Shown here in pieces: positions 37,141 through 51,146 of a stretch of DNA of 64,000 nt (position 1 is its first letter; every line of letters begins with the position of its first letter). A program made the position numbers and the translations under genes. The DNA comes from Panagrolaimus kolymaensis. Its lineage: Eukaryota; Nematoda; Chromadorea; Rhabditida; Panagrolaimidae. Location: assembly GCA_028622995.1 (NCBI GenBank), contig JAJQJQ010000075.1:434001-498000 (forward strand), in the 5' to 3' direction. The notes below the pieces were generated by a model, which saw only the letters and a list, made by a program, of their open reading frames with translations, had not been told where the DNA came from and did not search any database.

Positions 37141-40100
37141 AATATTTATTTTCCTTAATTTTTGGAATTTTTTACACCCGTTTTTTACTAATTCAAATGT
37201 CCTAAACCTCCATTATTAATTTTTTTAAATTTAAAACATTGTTGAATCCTTAATTGGTGAATAAAACTTAGAGGCTCTCCGACTTTTTACTAAAAAATAA
37301 AAAGCAGAGAAAATATTAATTTTCCTTAATTTTTGGAATTTTTTACACCCGTTTTTTACTATTTCATATGACATTTACCTCAAGAATTAATTTTTTTAAA
37401 TTTAAAGCATTGTTTGCAACGTTCAATGAAGAATAAAACTTTGAAGCTCTCCGACTTTTTACTAAAAAATAAAAAGCAGAGAAAATAATTATCTTCCTTA
37501 ATTTTTGGAATTTTTTACACCCGTTTTTTACTATTTCATATGACCTTTACCTCCATTATTAATTTTTTTAAATTTAAAACATTTTTTCATCCTTCAATGA
37601 AGAATAAAACTTAGAGGCTCTCCGACTTTTTACTAAAAAATAAAAAGCTGAGAAAATAATTATTTTCCTTAATTTTTGGAATTTTTTACACCCGTTTTTT
37701 ACTATTTCATATGACCTTTACCTCCATTATTAATTTTTTTAAATTTAAAACATTGTTGCATCCTTCAATGAAGAATAAAACTTTGAAGCTCTCCGACTTT
37801 TTACTAAAAAATAAAAAGCATAGAAAATAATTATTTTCCTTAATTTTTGAAATTTTTTACACCCGTTTTTTACTATTTCAAATGTCCTAAACCTCCATTA
37901 TTAATTTTTTTAAATTTAAAACATTTTTTCATCCTTCAATGAAGAATAAAACTTAGAGGCTCTCCGACTTTTTACTAAAAAATAAAAAGCAGAGAAAATA
38001 ATTATCTTCCTTAATTTTTGGAATTTTTTACACCCGTTTTTTACTATTTCATATGACCTTTACCTCAAGAATTAATTTTTTTAAATTTAAAACATTGTTG
38101 AATCCTTAATTGGTGAATAAAACTTAGAGGCTCTCCGACTTTTTACTAAAAAATAAAAAGCAGAGAAAATATTTATCTTCCTTAATTTTTGGAATTTTTT
38201 ACACCCGTTTTTTACTATTTCATATGACCTTTACCTCAAGAATTAATTTTTTTAAATTTAAAACATTGTTTGCATCCTTCAATGAAGAATAAAACTTTGA
38301 AGCTCTCCGACTTTTTACTAAAAAATAAAAAGCAGAGAAAATATTTATTTTCCTTAATTTTTGGTATTTTGTACACCCGTTTTTTACTATTTCAAATGTC
38401 CTAAACCTCCATTATTAATTTTTATAAATTTAAAACATTGTTTGCATCCTTCAATGAAAAATAAAACTTTAAAGCTCTCCGACTTTTTACTAAAAAATAA
38501 AAAGCAGAGAAAATATTTATTTTCCTTAATTTTTGGAATTTTTTACACCCGTTTTTTACTATTTCATATGACCTTTACCTCAAGAATTAATTTTTTTAAA
38601 TTTAAAACATTGTTTGCATCCTTCAATGAAAAATAAAACTTTGAAGCTCTGCGACTTTTTACTAAAAAATAAAAAGCACAGAAAATAATTATCTTCCTTA
38701 ATTTTTGGAATTTTTTACACCCGTTTTTTACTATTTCATATGACCTTTACCTCAAGAATTAATTTTTTTAAATTTAAAACATTGTTTGCATCCTTCAATG
38801 AAGAATAAAACTTTGAAGCTCTCCGACTTTTTACTAAAAAATAAAAAGCAGAGAAAATAATTATCTTCCTTAATTTTTGGAATTTGGTACACCCGTTTTT
38901 TACTATTTCATATGACCTTTACCTCCATTATTAATTTTTTTAAATTTAAAACATTGTTGCATCCTTCAATGAAGAATAAAACTTAGAGGCTCTCCGACTT
39001 TTTACTAAAAAATAAAAAGCAGAGAAAATAATTATCTTCCTTAATTTTTGGAATATTTTACACCCGTTTTTTACTATTTCATATGACCTTTACCTCAAGA
39101 ATTAATTTTTTTAAATTTAAAACATTGTTGAATCCTTAATTGGTGAATAAAACTTAGAGGCTCTCCGACTTTTTACTAAAAAATAAAAAGCAGAGAAAAT
39201 ATTTATTTTCCTTAATTTTTGGAATTTTTTACACCCGTTTTTTACTATTTAAAATGTCCTAAACCTCCATTATTAATTTTTTTAAATTTAAAACATTGTT
39301 GCATCCTTCAATGAAGAATAAAACTTTGAAGCTCTCCGACTTTTTACTAAAAAATAAAAAGCAGAGAAAATATTTATTTTCCTTAATTTTTGGAATTTTT
39401 TACACCCGTTTTTTACTATTTCATATGACATTTACCTCAAGAATTAATTTTTTTAAATTTAAAGCATTGTTTGCAACGTTCAATGAAGAATAAAACTTTG
39501 AAGCTCTCCGACTTTTTACTAAAAAATAAAAAGCAGAGAAAATAATTATCTTCCTTAATTTTTGGAATTTTTTACACCCGTTTTTTACTATTTCATATGA
39601 CCTTTACCTCCATTATTAATTTTTTTAAATTTAAAACATTTTTTCATCCTTCAATGAAGAATAAAACTTAGAGGCTCTCCGACTTTTTACTAAAAAATAA
39701 AAAGCTGAGAAAATAATTATTTTCCTTAATTTTTGGAATTTTTTACACCCGTTTTTTACTATTTCATATGACCTTTACCTCCATTATTAATTTTTTTAAA
39801 TTTAAAACATTGTTGCATCCTTCAATGAAGAATAAAACTTTGAAGCTCTCCGACTTTTTACTAAAAAATAAAAAGCATAGAAAATAATTATTTTCCTTAA
39901 TTTTTGAAATTTTTTACACCCGTTTTTTACTATTTCAAATGTCCTAAACCTCCATTATTAATTTTTTTAAATTTAAAACATTTTTTCATCCTTCAATGAA
40001 GAATAAAACTTAGAGGCTCTCCGACTTTTTACTAAAAAATAAAAAGCAGAGAAAATATTTATCTTCCTTAATTTTTGGAATTTTTTACACCCGTTTTTTA

Positions 40101-40479
40101 CTATTTCATATGACCTTTACCTCAAGAATTAATTTTTTTAAATTTAAAACATTGTTTGCATCCTTCAATGAAGAATAAAACTTTGAAGCTCTCCGACTTT
40201 TTACTAAAAAATAAAAAGCAGAGAAAATATTTATTTTCCTTAATTTTTGGTATTTTGTACACCCGTTTTTTACTATTTCAAATGTCCTAAACCTCCATTA
40301 TTAATTTTTTTAAATTTAAAACATTGTTTGCATCCTTCAATGAAGAATAAAACTTTGAAGCTCTCCGACTTTTTACTAAAAAATAAAAAGCAGAGAAAAT
40401 ATTTATTTTCCTTAATTTTTGGTATTTTGTACACCCGTTTTTTACTATTTCAAATGTCCTAAACCTCCATTATTAATTT

Positions 40480-40840
40480 TTATAAATTTAAAACATTGTT
40501 TGCATTCTTCAATGAAAAATAAAACTTTAAAGCTCTCCGACTTTTTACTAAAAAATAAAAAGCAGAGAAAATATTTATTTTCCTTAATTTTTGGTATTTT
40601 GTACACCCGTTTTTTACTATTTCAAATGTCCTAAACCTCCATTATTAATTTTTATAAATTTAAAACATTGTTTGCATTCTTCAATGAAAAATAAAACTTT
40701 AAAGCTCTCCGACTTTTTACTAAAAAATAAAAAGCAGAGAAAATATTTATTTTCCTTAATTTTTGGAATTTTTTACACCCGTTTTTTACTATTTCATATG
40801 ACCTTTACCTCAAGAATTAATTTTTTTAAATTTAAAACAT
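40480..40840 (+). repeat. Fresh single-monomer tandem duplication (172 bp)
   Basis: Two adjacent units share TTTTTATAAATTTAAAAC, the otherwise unseen TGCATTCTTCAATG (at about 40501 and 40673) and ACTTTAAAGC. The same private mutation in neighbouring units indicates a recent one-unit duplication. Confidence 0.82.
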
Positions 40841-41099
40841 TGTTTGCATCCTTCAATGAAAAATAAAACTTTGAAGCTCTGCGACTTTTTACTAAAAAAT
40901 AAAAAGCACAGAAAATAATTATCTTCCTTAATTTTTGGAATTTTTTACACCCGTTTTTTACTATTTCATATGACCTTTACCTCCATTATTAATTTTTTTA
41001 AATTTAAAACATTGTTTGCATCCTTCAATGAAAAATAAAACTTTGAAGCTCTCCGACTTTTTACTAAAAAATAAAAAGCAGAGAAAATATTTATTTTCC

Positions 41100-42600
41100 T
41101 TAATTTTTGGTATTTTGTACACCCGTTTTTTACTATTTCAAATGTCCTAAACCTCCATTATTAATTTTTATAAATTTAAAACATTGTTTGCATCCTTCAA
41201 TGAAAAATAAAACTTTAAAGCTCTCCGACTTTTTACTAAAAAATAAAAAGCAGAGAAAATATTTATTTTCCTTAATTTTTGGAATTTTTTACACCCGTTT
41301 TTTACTATTTCATATGACCTTTACCTCAAGAATTAATTTTTTTAAATTTAAAACATTGTTTGCATCCTTCAATGAAAAATAAAACTTTGAAGCTCTGCGA
41401 CTTTTTACTAAAAAATAAAAAGCACAGCAAATAATTATCTTCCTTAATTTTTGGAATTTTTTACACCCGTTTTTTACTATTTCATATGACCTTTACCTCA
41501 AGAATTAATTTTTTTAAATTTAAAACATTGTTTGCATCCTTCAATGAAGAATAAAACTTTGAAGCTCTCCGACTTTTTACTAAAAAATAAAAAGCAGAGA
41601 AAATAATTATCTTCCTTAATTTTTGGAATTTGGTACACCCGTTTTTTACTATTTCATATGACCTTTACCTCCATTATTAATTTTTTTAAATTTAAAACAT
41701 TGTTGCATCCTTCAATGAAGAATAAAACTTTGAAGCTCTCCGACTTTTTACTAAAAAATAAAAAGCATAGAAAATAATTATTTTCCTTAATTTTTGAAAT
41801 TTTTTACACCCGTTTTTTACTATTTCATATGACCTTTACCTCAAGAATTAATTTTTTTAAATTTAAAACATTGTTTGCATCCTTCAATGAAGAATAAAAC
41901 TTTGAAGCTCTCCGACTTTTTACTAAAAAATAAAAAGCAGAGAAAATATTTATTTTCCTTAATTTTTGGTATTTTGTACACCCGTTTTTTACTATTTCAA
42001 ATGTCCTAAACCTCCATTATTAATTTTTATAAATTTAAAACATTGTTTGCATCCTTCAATGAAAAATAAAACTTTAAAGCTCTCCGACTTTTTACTAAAA
42101 AATAAAAAGCAGAGAAAATATTTATCTTCCTTAATTTTTGGAATTTTTTACACCCGTTTTTTACTATTTCATATGACCTTTACCTCAAGAATTAATTTTT
42201 TTAAATTTAAAACATTGTTTGCATCCTTCAATGAAGAATAAAACTTTGAAGCTCTCCGACTTTTTACTAAAAAATAAAAAGCAGAGAAAATATTTATTTT
42301 CCTTAATTTTTGGTATTTTGTACACCCGTTTTTTACTATTTCAAATGTCCTAAACCTCCATTATTAATTTTTATAAATTTAAAACATTGTTTGCATCCTT
42401 CAATGAAAAATAAAACTTTAAAGCTCTCCGACTTTTTACTAAAAAATAAAAAGCAGAGAAAATATTTATTTTCCTTAATTTTTGGAATTTTTTACACCCG
42501 TTTTTTACTATTTCATATGACCTTTACCTCAAGAATTAATTTTTTTAAATTTAAAACATTGTTTGCATCCTTCAATGAAAAATAAAACTTTGAAGCTCTG
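41100..42600 (+). repeat. TTTATAAA monomer lineage with 859- and 344-bp recurrence
   Basis: A pair of units (CAAATGTCC with TTTTTATAAATTT, then GAAA with ACTTTAAAGC and CATATGACC) begins at about 41107, 41966 and 42310, spaced 859 and 344 bp (five and two units). An earlier copy lies near 38361 and a shortened one near 42880. CAGAG becomes CACAG in some of the units that follow. Confidence 0.75.
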
Positions 42601-42843
42601 CGACTTTTTACTAAAAAATAAAAAGCAGAGAAAATAATTATCTTCCTTAATTTTTGGAATTTGGTACACCCGTTTTTTACTATTTCATATGTGTTTTACC
42701 TCCATTATTAATTTTTTTAAATTTAAAACATTGTTTGCATCCTTCAATGAAAAATAAAACTTTAAAGCTCTCCGACTTTTTACTAAAAAATAAAAAGCCG
42801 AGAAAATATTTATTTTCCTTAATTTTTGGAATTTTTTACACCC

Positions 42844-42857
42844 GTTTTACTATTTCA
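42844..42857 (+). repeat. 2-bp shortened T-tract monomer (CCCGTTTTACTA)
   Basis: The T-tract after CCCG has four T instead of six and is followed by TTTCAAGTGTCC, giving a 170-bp unit. The same joint mark recurs near 45590, 47988 and 50900 (CAAGTG at 45601, 47999 and 50911), so it labels one lineage and serves as an anchor for the super-repeat in block H. Confidence 0.88.
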
Positions 42858-43437
42858 AGTGTCCTAAACCTCCATTATTAATTTTTATAAATTTAAAACA
42901 TTGTTTGCATCCTTCAATGAAAAATAAAACTTTAAAGCTCTCCGACTTTTTACTAAAAAATAAAAAGCAGAGAAAATATTTATTTTCCTTAATTTTTGGA
43001 ATTTTTTACACCCGTTTTTTACTATTTCATATGACCTTTACCTCAAGAATTAATTTTTTTAAATTTAAAACATTGTTTGCATCCTTCAATGAAAAATAAA
43101 ACTTTGAAGCTCTGCGACTTTTTACTAAAAAATAAAAAGCAGAGAAAATAATTATCTTCCTTAATTTTTGGAATTTGGTACACCCGTTTTTTACTATTTC
43201 ATATGTGTTTTACCTCCATTATTAATTTTTTTAAATTTAAAACATTGTTTGCATCCTTCAATGAAAAATAAAACTTTAAAGCTCTCCGACTTTTTACTAA
43301 AAAATAAAAAGCAGAGAAAATATTTATTTTCCTTAATTTTTGGAATTTTTTACACCCGTTTTTTACTATTTCATATGACCTTTACCTCCATTATTAATTT
43401 TTTTAAATTTAAAACATTGTTGAATCCTTAATTGGTG

Positions 43438-45836
43438 AATAAAACTTAGAGGCTTTCCGACTTTTTACTAAAAAATAAAAAGCAGAGAAAATATTTATCT
43501 TCCTTAATTTTTGGAATTTTTTACACCCGTTTTTTACTATTTCAAATGTCCTAAACCTCCATTATTAATTTTTTTAAATTTAAAACATTGTTTGCATCCT
43601 TCAATGAAAAATAAAACTTTGAAGCTCTCCGACTTTTTACTAAAAAATAAAAAGCAGAGAAAATATTTATTTTCCTTAATTTTTGGAATTTTTTACACCC
43701 GTTTTTTACTATTTCATATGACCTTTACCTCCATTATTAATTTTTTTAAATTTAAAACATTGTTGAATCCTTAATTGGTGAATAAAACTTAAAGGCTCTC
43801 CGACTTTTTACTAAAAAATAAAAAGCAGAGAAAATAATTATTTTCTTTAATTTTTGGAATTTTTTACACCCGTTTTTTACTATTTCATATGACCTTTACC
43901 TCCATTATTAATTTTTTTAAATTTAAAACATTGTTGAATCCTTAATTGGTGAATAAAACTTAAAGGCTCTCCGACTTTTTACTAAAAAATAAAAAGCAGA
44001 GAAAATAATTATTTTCCTTATTTTTTGGAATTTTTTACACCCGTTTTTTACTATTTCATATGACCTTTATCTCCATTATTAATTTTTTTAAATTTAAAAC
44101 ATTGTTTGCAACGTTCATTGAAGAATAAAACTTTGAAGCTCTCCGACTTTTTACTAAAAAATAAAAAGCAGAGAAAATAATTATTTTCTTTAATTTTTGG
44201 AATTTTTTACACCCGTTTTTTACTATTTCATATGACCTTTACCTCCATTATTAATTTTTTTAAATTTAAAACATTGTTTGCATCCTTCAATGAAAAATAA
44301 AACTTTGAAGCTCTCCGACTTTTTACTAAAAAATAAAAAGCAGAGAAAATATTTATTTTCCTTAATTTTTGGAATTTTTTACACCCGTTTTTTACTATTT
44401 CATATGACCTTTACCTCCATTATTAATTTTTTTAAATTTAAAACATTGTTGAATCCTTAATTGGTGAATAAAACTTAAAGGCTCTCCGACTTTTTACTAA
44501 AAAATAAAAAGCAGAGAAAATAATTATTTTCTTTAATTTTTGGAATTTTTTACACCCGTTTTTTACTATTTCATATGACCTTTACCTCCATTATTAATTT
44601 TTTTAAATTTAAAACATTGTTGAATCCTTAATTGGTGAATAAAACTTAAAGGCTCTCCGACTTTTTACTAAAAAATAAAAAGCAGAGAAAATAATTATTT
44701 TCCTTATTTTTTGGAATTTTTTACACCCGTTTTTTACTATTTCATATGACCTTTATCTCCATTATTAATTTTTTTAAATTTAAAACATTGTTTGCAACGT
44801 TCATTGAAGAATAAAACTTTGAAGCTCTCCGACTTTTTACTAAAAAATAAAAAGCAGAGAAAATATTTATTTTCCTTAATTTTTGGAATTTTTTACACCC
44901 GTTTTTTACTATTTCATATGACCTTTACCTCCATTATTAATTTTTTTAAATTTAAAACATTGTTGAATCCTTAATTGGTGAATAAAACTTAAAGGCTCTC
45001 CGACTTTTTACTAAAAAATAAAAAGCAGAGAAAATAATTATTTTCCTTAATTTTTGGAATTTTTTACACCCGTTTTTTACTATTTCATATGACCTTTACC
45101 TCCATTATTAATTTTTTTAAATTTAAAACATTGTTTGCATCCTTCAATGAAAAATAAAACTTTAAAGCTCTCCGACTTTTTACTAAAAAATAAAAAGCAG
45201 AGAAAATATTTATTTTCCTGAATTTTTGGAATTTTTTACACCCGTTTTTTACTATTTCATATGACCTTTACCTCAAGAATTAATTTTTTTAAATTTAAAA
45301 CATTGTTTGCATCCTTCAATGAAAAATAAAACTTTGAAGCTCTGCGACTTTTTACTAAAAAATAAAAAGCAGAGAAAATAATTATCTTCCTTAATTTTTG
45401 GAATTTGGTACACCCGTTTTTTACTATTTCATATGTGTTTTACCTCCATTATTAATTTTTTTAAATTTAAAACATTGTTTGCATCCTTCAATGAAAAATA
45501 AAACTTTAAAGCTCTCCGACTTTTTACTAAAAAATAAAAAGCAGAGAAAATATTTATTTTCCTTAATTTTTGGAATTTTTTACACCCGTTTTACTATTTC
45601 AAGTGTCCTAAACCTCCATTATTAATTTTTTTAAATTTAAAAAATTGTTGCATCCTTCAATGAAGAATAAAACTTTGAAGCTCTCCGACTTTTTACTAAA
45701 AAATAAAAAGCAGAGAAAATAATTATTTTCCTTAATTTTTGGAATTTTTTACACCCGTTTTTTACTATTTCATATGACCTTTACCTCCATTATTAATTTT
45801 TTTAAATTTAAAACATTGTTGAATCCTTAATTGGTG
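43438..45836 (+). repeat. Super-repeat copy 1 (2399 bp, 14 monomers)
   Basis: It begins with a P unit that has GGCTTTCCG, ATTTATCTTCC and CAAATGTCCTAAACC, followed by an R unit, and ends with the CCCGTTTTACTA unit and a GCATCCTTCAATGAAG unit with TTAAAAAATTG. It also holds R units with ACTTTAAAGC, CTGAATTTTT and CTCTGCGAC that resemble block G. Some P and Q units have TTTTCTTTAAT in place of TTTTCCTTAAT, or CCTTATTTTTTGG. Confidence 0.83.
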
Positions 45837-48234
45837 AATAAAACTTAGAGGCTTTCCGACTTTTTACTAAAAAATAAAAAGCAGAGAAAATATTTATCTT
45901 CCTTAATTTTTGGAATTTTTTACACCCGTTTTTTACTATTTCAAATGTCCTAAACCTCCATTATTAATTTTTTTAAATTTAAAACATTGTTTGCATCCTT
46001 CAATGAAAAATAAAACTTTGAAGCTCTCCGACTTTTTACTAAAAAATAAAAAGCAGAGAAAATATTTATTTTCCTTAATTTTTGGAATTTTTTACACCCG
46101 TTTTTTACTATTTCATATGACCTTTACCTCCATTATTAATTTTTTTAAATTTAAAACATTGTTGAATCCTTAATTGGTGAATAAAACTTAAAGGCTCTCC
46201 GACTTTTTACTAAAAAATAAAAAGCAGAGAAAATAATTATTTTCCTTAATTTTTGGAATTTTTTACACCCGTTTTTTACTATTTCCTATGACCTTTACCT
46301 CCATTATTAATTTTTTTAAATTTAAAACATTGTTGAATCCTTAATTGGTGAATAAAACTTAAAGGCTCTCCGACTTTTTACTAAAAAATAAAAAGCAGAG
46401 AAAATAATTATTTTCCTTATTTTTTGGAATTTTTTACACCCGTTTTTTACTATTTCATATGACCTTTACCTCCATTATTAATTTTTTTAAATTTAAAACA
46501 TTGTTTGCAACGTTCATTGAAGAATAAAACTTTGAAGCTCTCCGACTTTTTACTAAAAAATAAAAAGCAGAGAAAATAATTATTTTCCTTAATTTTTGGA
46601 ATTTTTTACACCCGTTTTTTACTATTTCATATGACCTTTACCTCCATTATTTATTTTTTTAAATTTAAAACATTGTTTGCAACGTTCATTGAAGAATAAA
46701 ACTTTGAAGCTCTCCGACTTTTTACTAAAAAATAAAAAGCAGAGAAAATATTTATTTTCCTTAATTTTTGGAATTTTTTACACCCGTTTTTTACTATTTC
46801 ATATGACCTTTACCTCCATTATTAATTTTTTTAAATTTAAAACATTGTTGAATCCTTAATTGGTGAATAAAACTTAAAGGCTCTCCGACTTTTTACTAAA
46901 AAATAAAAAGCAGAGAAAATAATTATTTTCCTTAATTTTTGGAATTTTTTACACCCGTTTTTTACTATTTCATATGACCTTTACCTCCATTATTAATTTT
47001 TTTAAATTTAAAACATTGTTTGCAACGTTCATTGAAGAATAAAACTTTGAAGCTCTCCGACTTTTTACTAAAAAATAAAAAGCAGAGAAAATAATTATTT
47101 TCCTTAATTTTTGGAATTTTTTACACCCGTTTTTTACTATTTCATATGACCTTTACCTCCATTATTAATTTTTTTAAATTTAAAACATTGTTTGCAACGT
47201 TCATTGAAGAATAAAACTTTGAAGCTCTCCGACTTTTTACTAAAAAATAAAAAGCAGAGAAAATATTTATTTTCCTTAATTTTTGGAATTTTTTACACCC
47301 GTTTTTTACTATTTCATATGACCTTTACCTCCATTATTAATTTTTTTAAATTTAAAACATTGTTGAATCCTTAATTGGTGAATAAAACTTAAAGGCTCTC
47401 CGACTTTTTACTAAAAAATAAAAAGCAGAGAAAATAATTATTTTCCTTAATTTTTGGAATTTTTTACACCCGTTTTTTACTATTTCATATGACCTTTACC
47501 TCCATTATTAATTTTTTTAAATTTAAAACATTGTTTGCAACGTTCATTGAAGAATAAAACTTTGAAGCTCTCCGACTTTTTACTAAAAAATAAAAAGCAG
47601 AGAAAATAATTATTTTCCTTAATTTTTGGAATTTTTTACACCCGTTTTTTACTATTTCATATGACCTTTACCTCCATTATTAATTTTTTTAAATTTAAAA
47701 CATTGTTGAATCCTTAATTGGTGAATAAAACTTAAAGGCTCTCCGACTTTTTACTAAAAAATAAAAAGCAGAGAAAATAATTATTTTCCTTAATTTTTGG
47801 AATTTTTTACACCCGTTTTTTACTATTTCATATGACCTTTACCTCCATTATTAATTTTTTTAAATTTAAAACATTGTTGAATCCTTAATTGGTGAATAAA
47901 ACTTTAAAGCTCTCCGACTTTTTACTAAAAAATAAAAAGCAGAGAAAATATTTATTTTCCTTAATTTTTGGAATTTTTTACACCCGTTTTACTATTTCAA
48001 GTGTCCTAAACCTCCATTATTAATTTTTTTAAATTTAAAAAATTGTTGCATCCTTCAATGAAGAATAAAACTTTGAAGCTCTCCGACTTTTTACTAAAAA
48101 ATAAAAAGCAGAGAAAATAATTATTTTCCTTAATTTTTGGAATTTTTTACACCCGTTTTTTACTATTTCATATGACCTTTACCTCCATTATTAATTTTTT
48201 TAAATTTAAAACATTGTTGAATCCTTAATTGGTG
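45837..48234 (+). repeat. Super-repeat copy 2 (2398 bp, 14 monomers)
   Basis: Same start and end marks as copy 1. The middle is changed: Q units are expanded (a Q-Q-P pattern from about 46500 to 47540) and the block-G-like R units are gone. Private changes include TTTCCTATGACC (46286) and CCATTATTTATT (46650). Confidence 0.83.
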
Positions 48235-51146
48235 AATAAAACTTAGAGGCTTTCCGACTTTTTACTAAAAAATAAAAAGCAGAGAAAATATTTATCTTCC
48301 TTAATTTTTGGAATTTTTTACACCCGTTTTTTACTATTTCAAATGTCCTAAACCTCCATTATTAATTTTTTTAAATTTAAAACATTGTTTGCATCCTTCA
48401 ATGAAAAATAAAACTTTGAAGCTCTCCGACTTTTTACTAAAAAATAAAAAGCAGAGAAAATATTTATTTTCCTTAATTTTTGGAATTTTTTACACCCGTT
48501 TTTTACTATTTCATATGACCTTTACCTCCATTATTAATTTTTTTAAATTTAAAACATTGTTGAATCCTTAATTGGTGAATAAAACTTAAAGGCTCTCCGA
48601 CTTTTTACTAAAAAATAAAAAGCAGAGAAAATAATTATTTTCCTTAATTTTTGGAATTTTTTACACCCGTTTTTTACTATTTCATATGACCTTTACCTCC
48701 ATTATTAATTTTTTTAAATTTAAAACATTGTTTGCAACGTTCATTGAAGAATAAAACTTTGAAGCTCTCCGACTTTTTACTAAAAAATAAAAAGCAGAGA
48801 AAATAATTATTTTCCTTAATTTTTGGAATTTTTTACACCCGTTTTTTACTATTTCATATGACCTTTACCTCCATTATTAATTTTTTTAAATTTAAAACAT
48901 TGTTGAATCCTTAATTGGTGAATAAAACTTAGAGGCTTTCCGACTTTTTACTAAAAAATAAAAAGCAGAGAAAATAATTATTTTCCTTAATTTTTGGAAT
49001 TTTTTACACCCGTTTTTTACTATTTCATATGACCTTTACCTCCATTATTAATTTTTTTAAATTTAAAACATTGTTTGCATCCTTCAATGAAAAATAAAAC
49101 TTTGAAGCTCTCCGACTTTTTACTAAAAAATAAAAAGCAGAGAAAATATTTATTTTCCTTAATTTTTGGAATTTTTTACACCCGTTTTTTACTATTTCAT
49201 ATGACCTTTACCTCCATTATTAATTTTTTTAAATTTAAAACATTGTTGAATCCTTAATTGGTGAATAAAACTTAAAGGCTCTCCGACTTTTTACTAAAAA
49301 ATAAAAAGCAGAGAAAATAATTATTTTCCTTAATTTTTGGAATTTTTTACACCCGTTTTTTACTATTTCATATGACCTTTACCTCCATTATTAATTTTTT
49401 TAAATTTAAAACATTGTTTGCAACGTTCATTGAAGAATAAAACTTTGAAGCTCTCCGACTTTTTACTAAAAAATAAAAAGCAGAGAAAATAATTATTTTC
49501 CTTAATTTTTGGAATTTTTTACACCCGTTTTTTACTATTTCATATGACCTTTACCTCCATTATTAATTTTTTTAAATTTAAAACATTGTTGAATCCTTAA
49601 TTGGTGAATAAAACTTAGAGGCTTTCCGACTTTTTACTAAAAAATAAAAAGCAGTGAAAATAATTATTTTCCTTAATTTTTGGAATTTTTTACACCCGTT
49701 TTTTACTATTTCATATGACCTTTACCTCCATTATTAATTTTTTTAAATTTAAAACATTGTTTGCATCCTTCAATGAAAAATAAAACTTTGAAGCTCTCCG
49801 ACTTTTTACTAAAAAATAAAAAGCAGAGAAAATATTTATTTTCCTTAATTTTTGGAATTTTTTACACCCGTTTTTTACTATTTCATATGACCTTTACCTC
49901 CATTATTAATTTTTTTAAATTTAAAACATTGTTGAATCCTTAATTGGTGAATAAAACTTAAAGGCTCTCCGACTTTTTACTAAAAAATAAAAAGCAGAGA
50001 AAATAATTATTTTCCTTAATTTTTGGAATTTTTTACACCCGTTTTTTACTATTTCATATGACCTTTACCTCCATTATTAATTTTTTTAAATTTAAAACAT
50101 TGTTTGCAACGTTCATTGAAGAATAAAACTTTGAAGCTCTCCGACTTTTTACTAAAAAATAAAAAGCAGAGAAAATAATTATTTTCCTTAATTTTTGGAA
50201 TTTTTTACACCCGTTTTTTACTATTTCATATGACCTTTACCTCCATTATTAATTTTTTTAAATTTAAAACATTGTTGAATCCTTAATTGGTGAATAAAAC
50301 TTAGAGGCTTTCCGACTTTTTACTAAAAAATAAAAAGCAGTGAAAATAATTATTTTCCTTAATTTTTGGAATTTTTTACACCCGTTTTTTACTATTTCAT
50401 ATGACCTTTACCTCCATTATTAATTTTTTTAAATTTGAAACATTGTTTGCATCCTTCAATGAAAAATAAAACTTTGAAGCTCTCCGACTTTTTACTAAAA
50501 AATAAAAAGCAGAGAAAATATTTATTTACCTTAATTTTTGGAATTTTTTACACCCGTTTTTTACTATTTCATATGACCTTTACCTCCATTATTAATTTTT
50601 TTAAATTTAAAACATTGTTGAATCCTTAATTGGTGAATAAAACTTAAAGGCTCTCCGACTTTTTACTAAAAAATAAAAAGCAGAGAAAATAATTATTTTC
50701 CTTAATTTTTGGAATTTTTTACACCCGTTTTTTACTATTTCATATGACCTTTACCTCCATTATTAATTTTTTTAAATTTAAAACATTGTTGAATCCTTAA
50801 TTGGTGAATAAAACTTTAAAGCTCTCCGACTTTTTACTAAAAAATAAAAAGCAGAGAAAATATTTATTTTCCTTAATTTTTGGAATTTTTTACACCCGTT
50901 TTACTATTTCAAGTGTCCTAAACCTCCATTATTAATTTTTTTAAATTTAAAAAATTGTTGCATCCTTCAATGAAGAATAAAACTTTGAAGCTCTCCGACT
51001 TTTTACTAAAAAATAAAAAGCAGAGAAAATAATTATTTTCCTTAATTTTTGGAATTTTTTACACCCGTTTTTTACTATTTCATATGACCTTTACCTCCAT
51101 TATTAATTTTTTTAAATTTAAAACATTGTTGAATCCTTAATTGGTG
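48235..51146 (+). repeat. Super-repeat copy 3 (2912 bp, 17 monomers)
   Basis: Same start and end marks, but the interior consists of an R-P-Q-P tetramer repeated about three times. The extra three units relative to copy 2 reflect this different tetramer content. Confidence 0.83.
48390..50640 (+). repeat. 686-bp R-P-Q-P tetramer HOR, three-plus copies
   Basis: R units begin at about 48389, 49075, 49761 and 50447, exactly 686 bp apart (172+171+172+171). The last P of each tetramer has ACTTAGAGGCTTTCC, with GCAGTGAAAAT in the second and third copies only. That mark shows those two are the closest relatives. Confidence 0.88.

Larger units (their letters stand above)
36206..43437 (+). repeat. Block G: transitional mosaic
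   Basis: This block mixes CAGAG units with CTGAG and CATAG units, TTTTTTCATCC junctions typical of block C, and the first GCAACGTTCAATGAAG junctions (36551, 37407, 39464). From about 38420 there is a lineage with TTTTTATAAATTTAAAAC followed by ACTTTAAAGC. It contains both block C/E and block F features and precursors of the block H junction. Confidence 0.83.
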
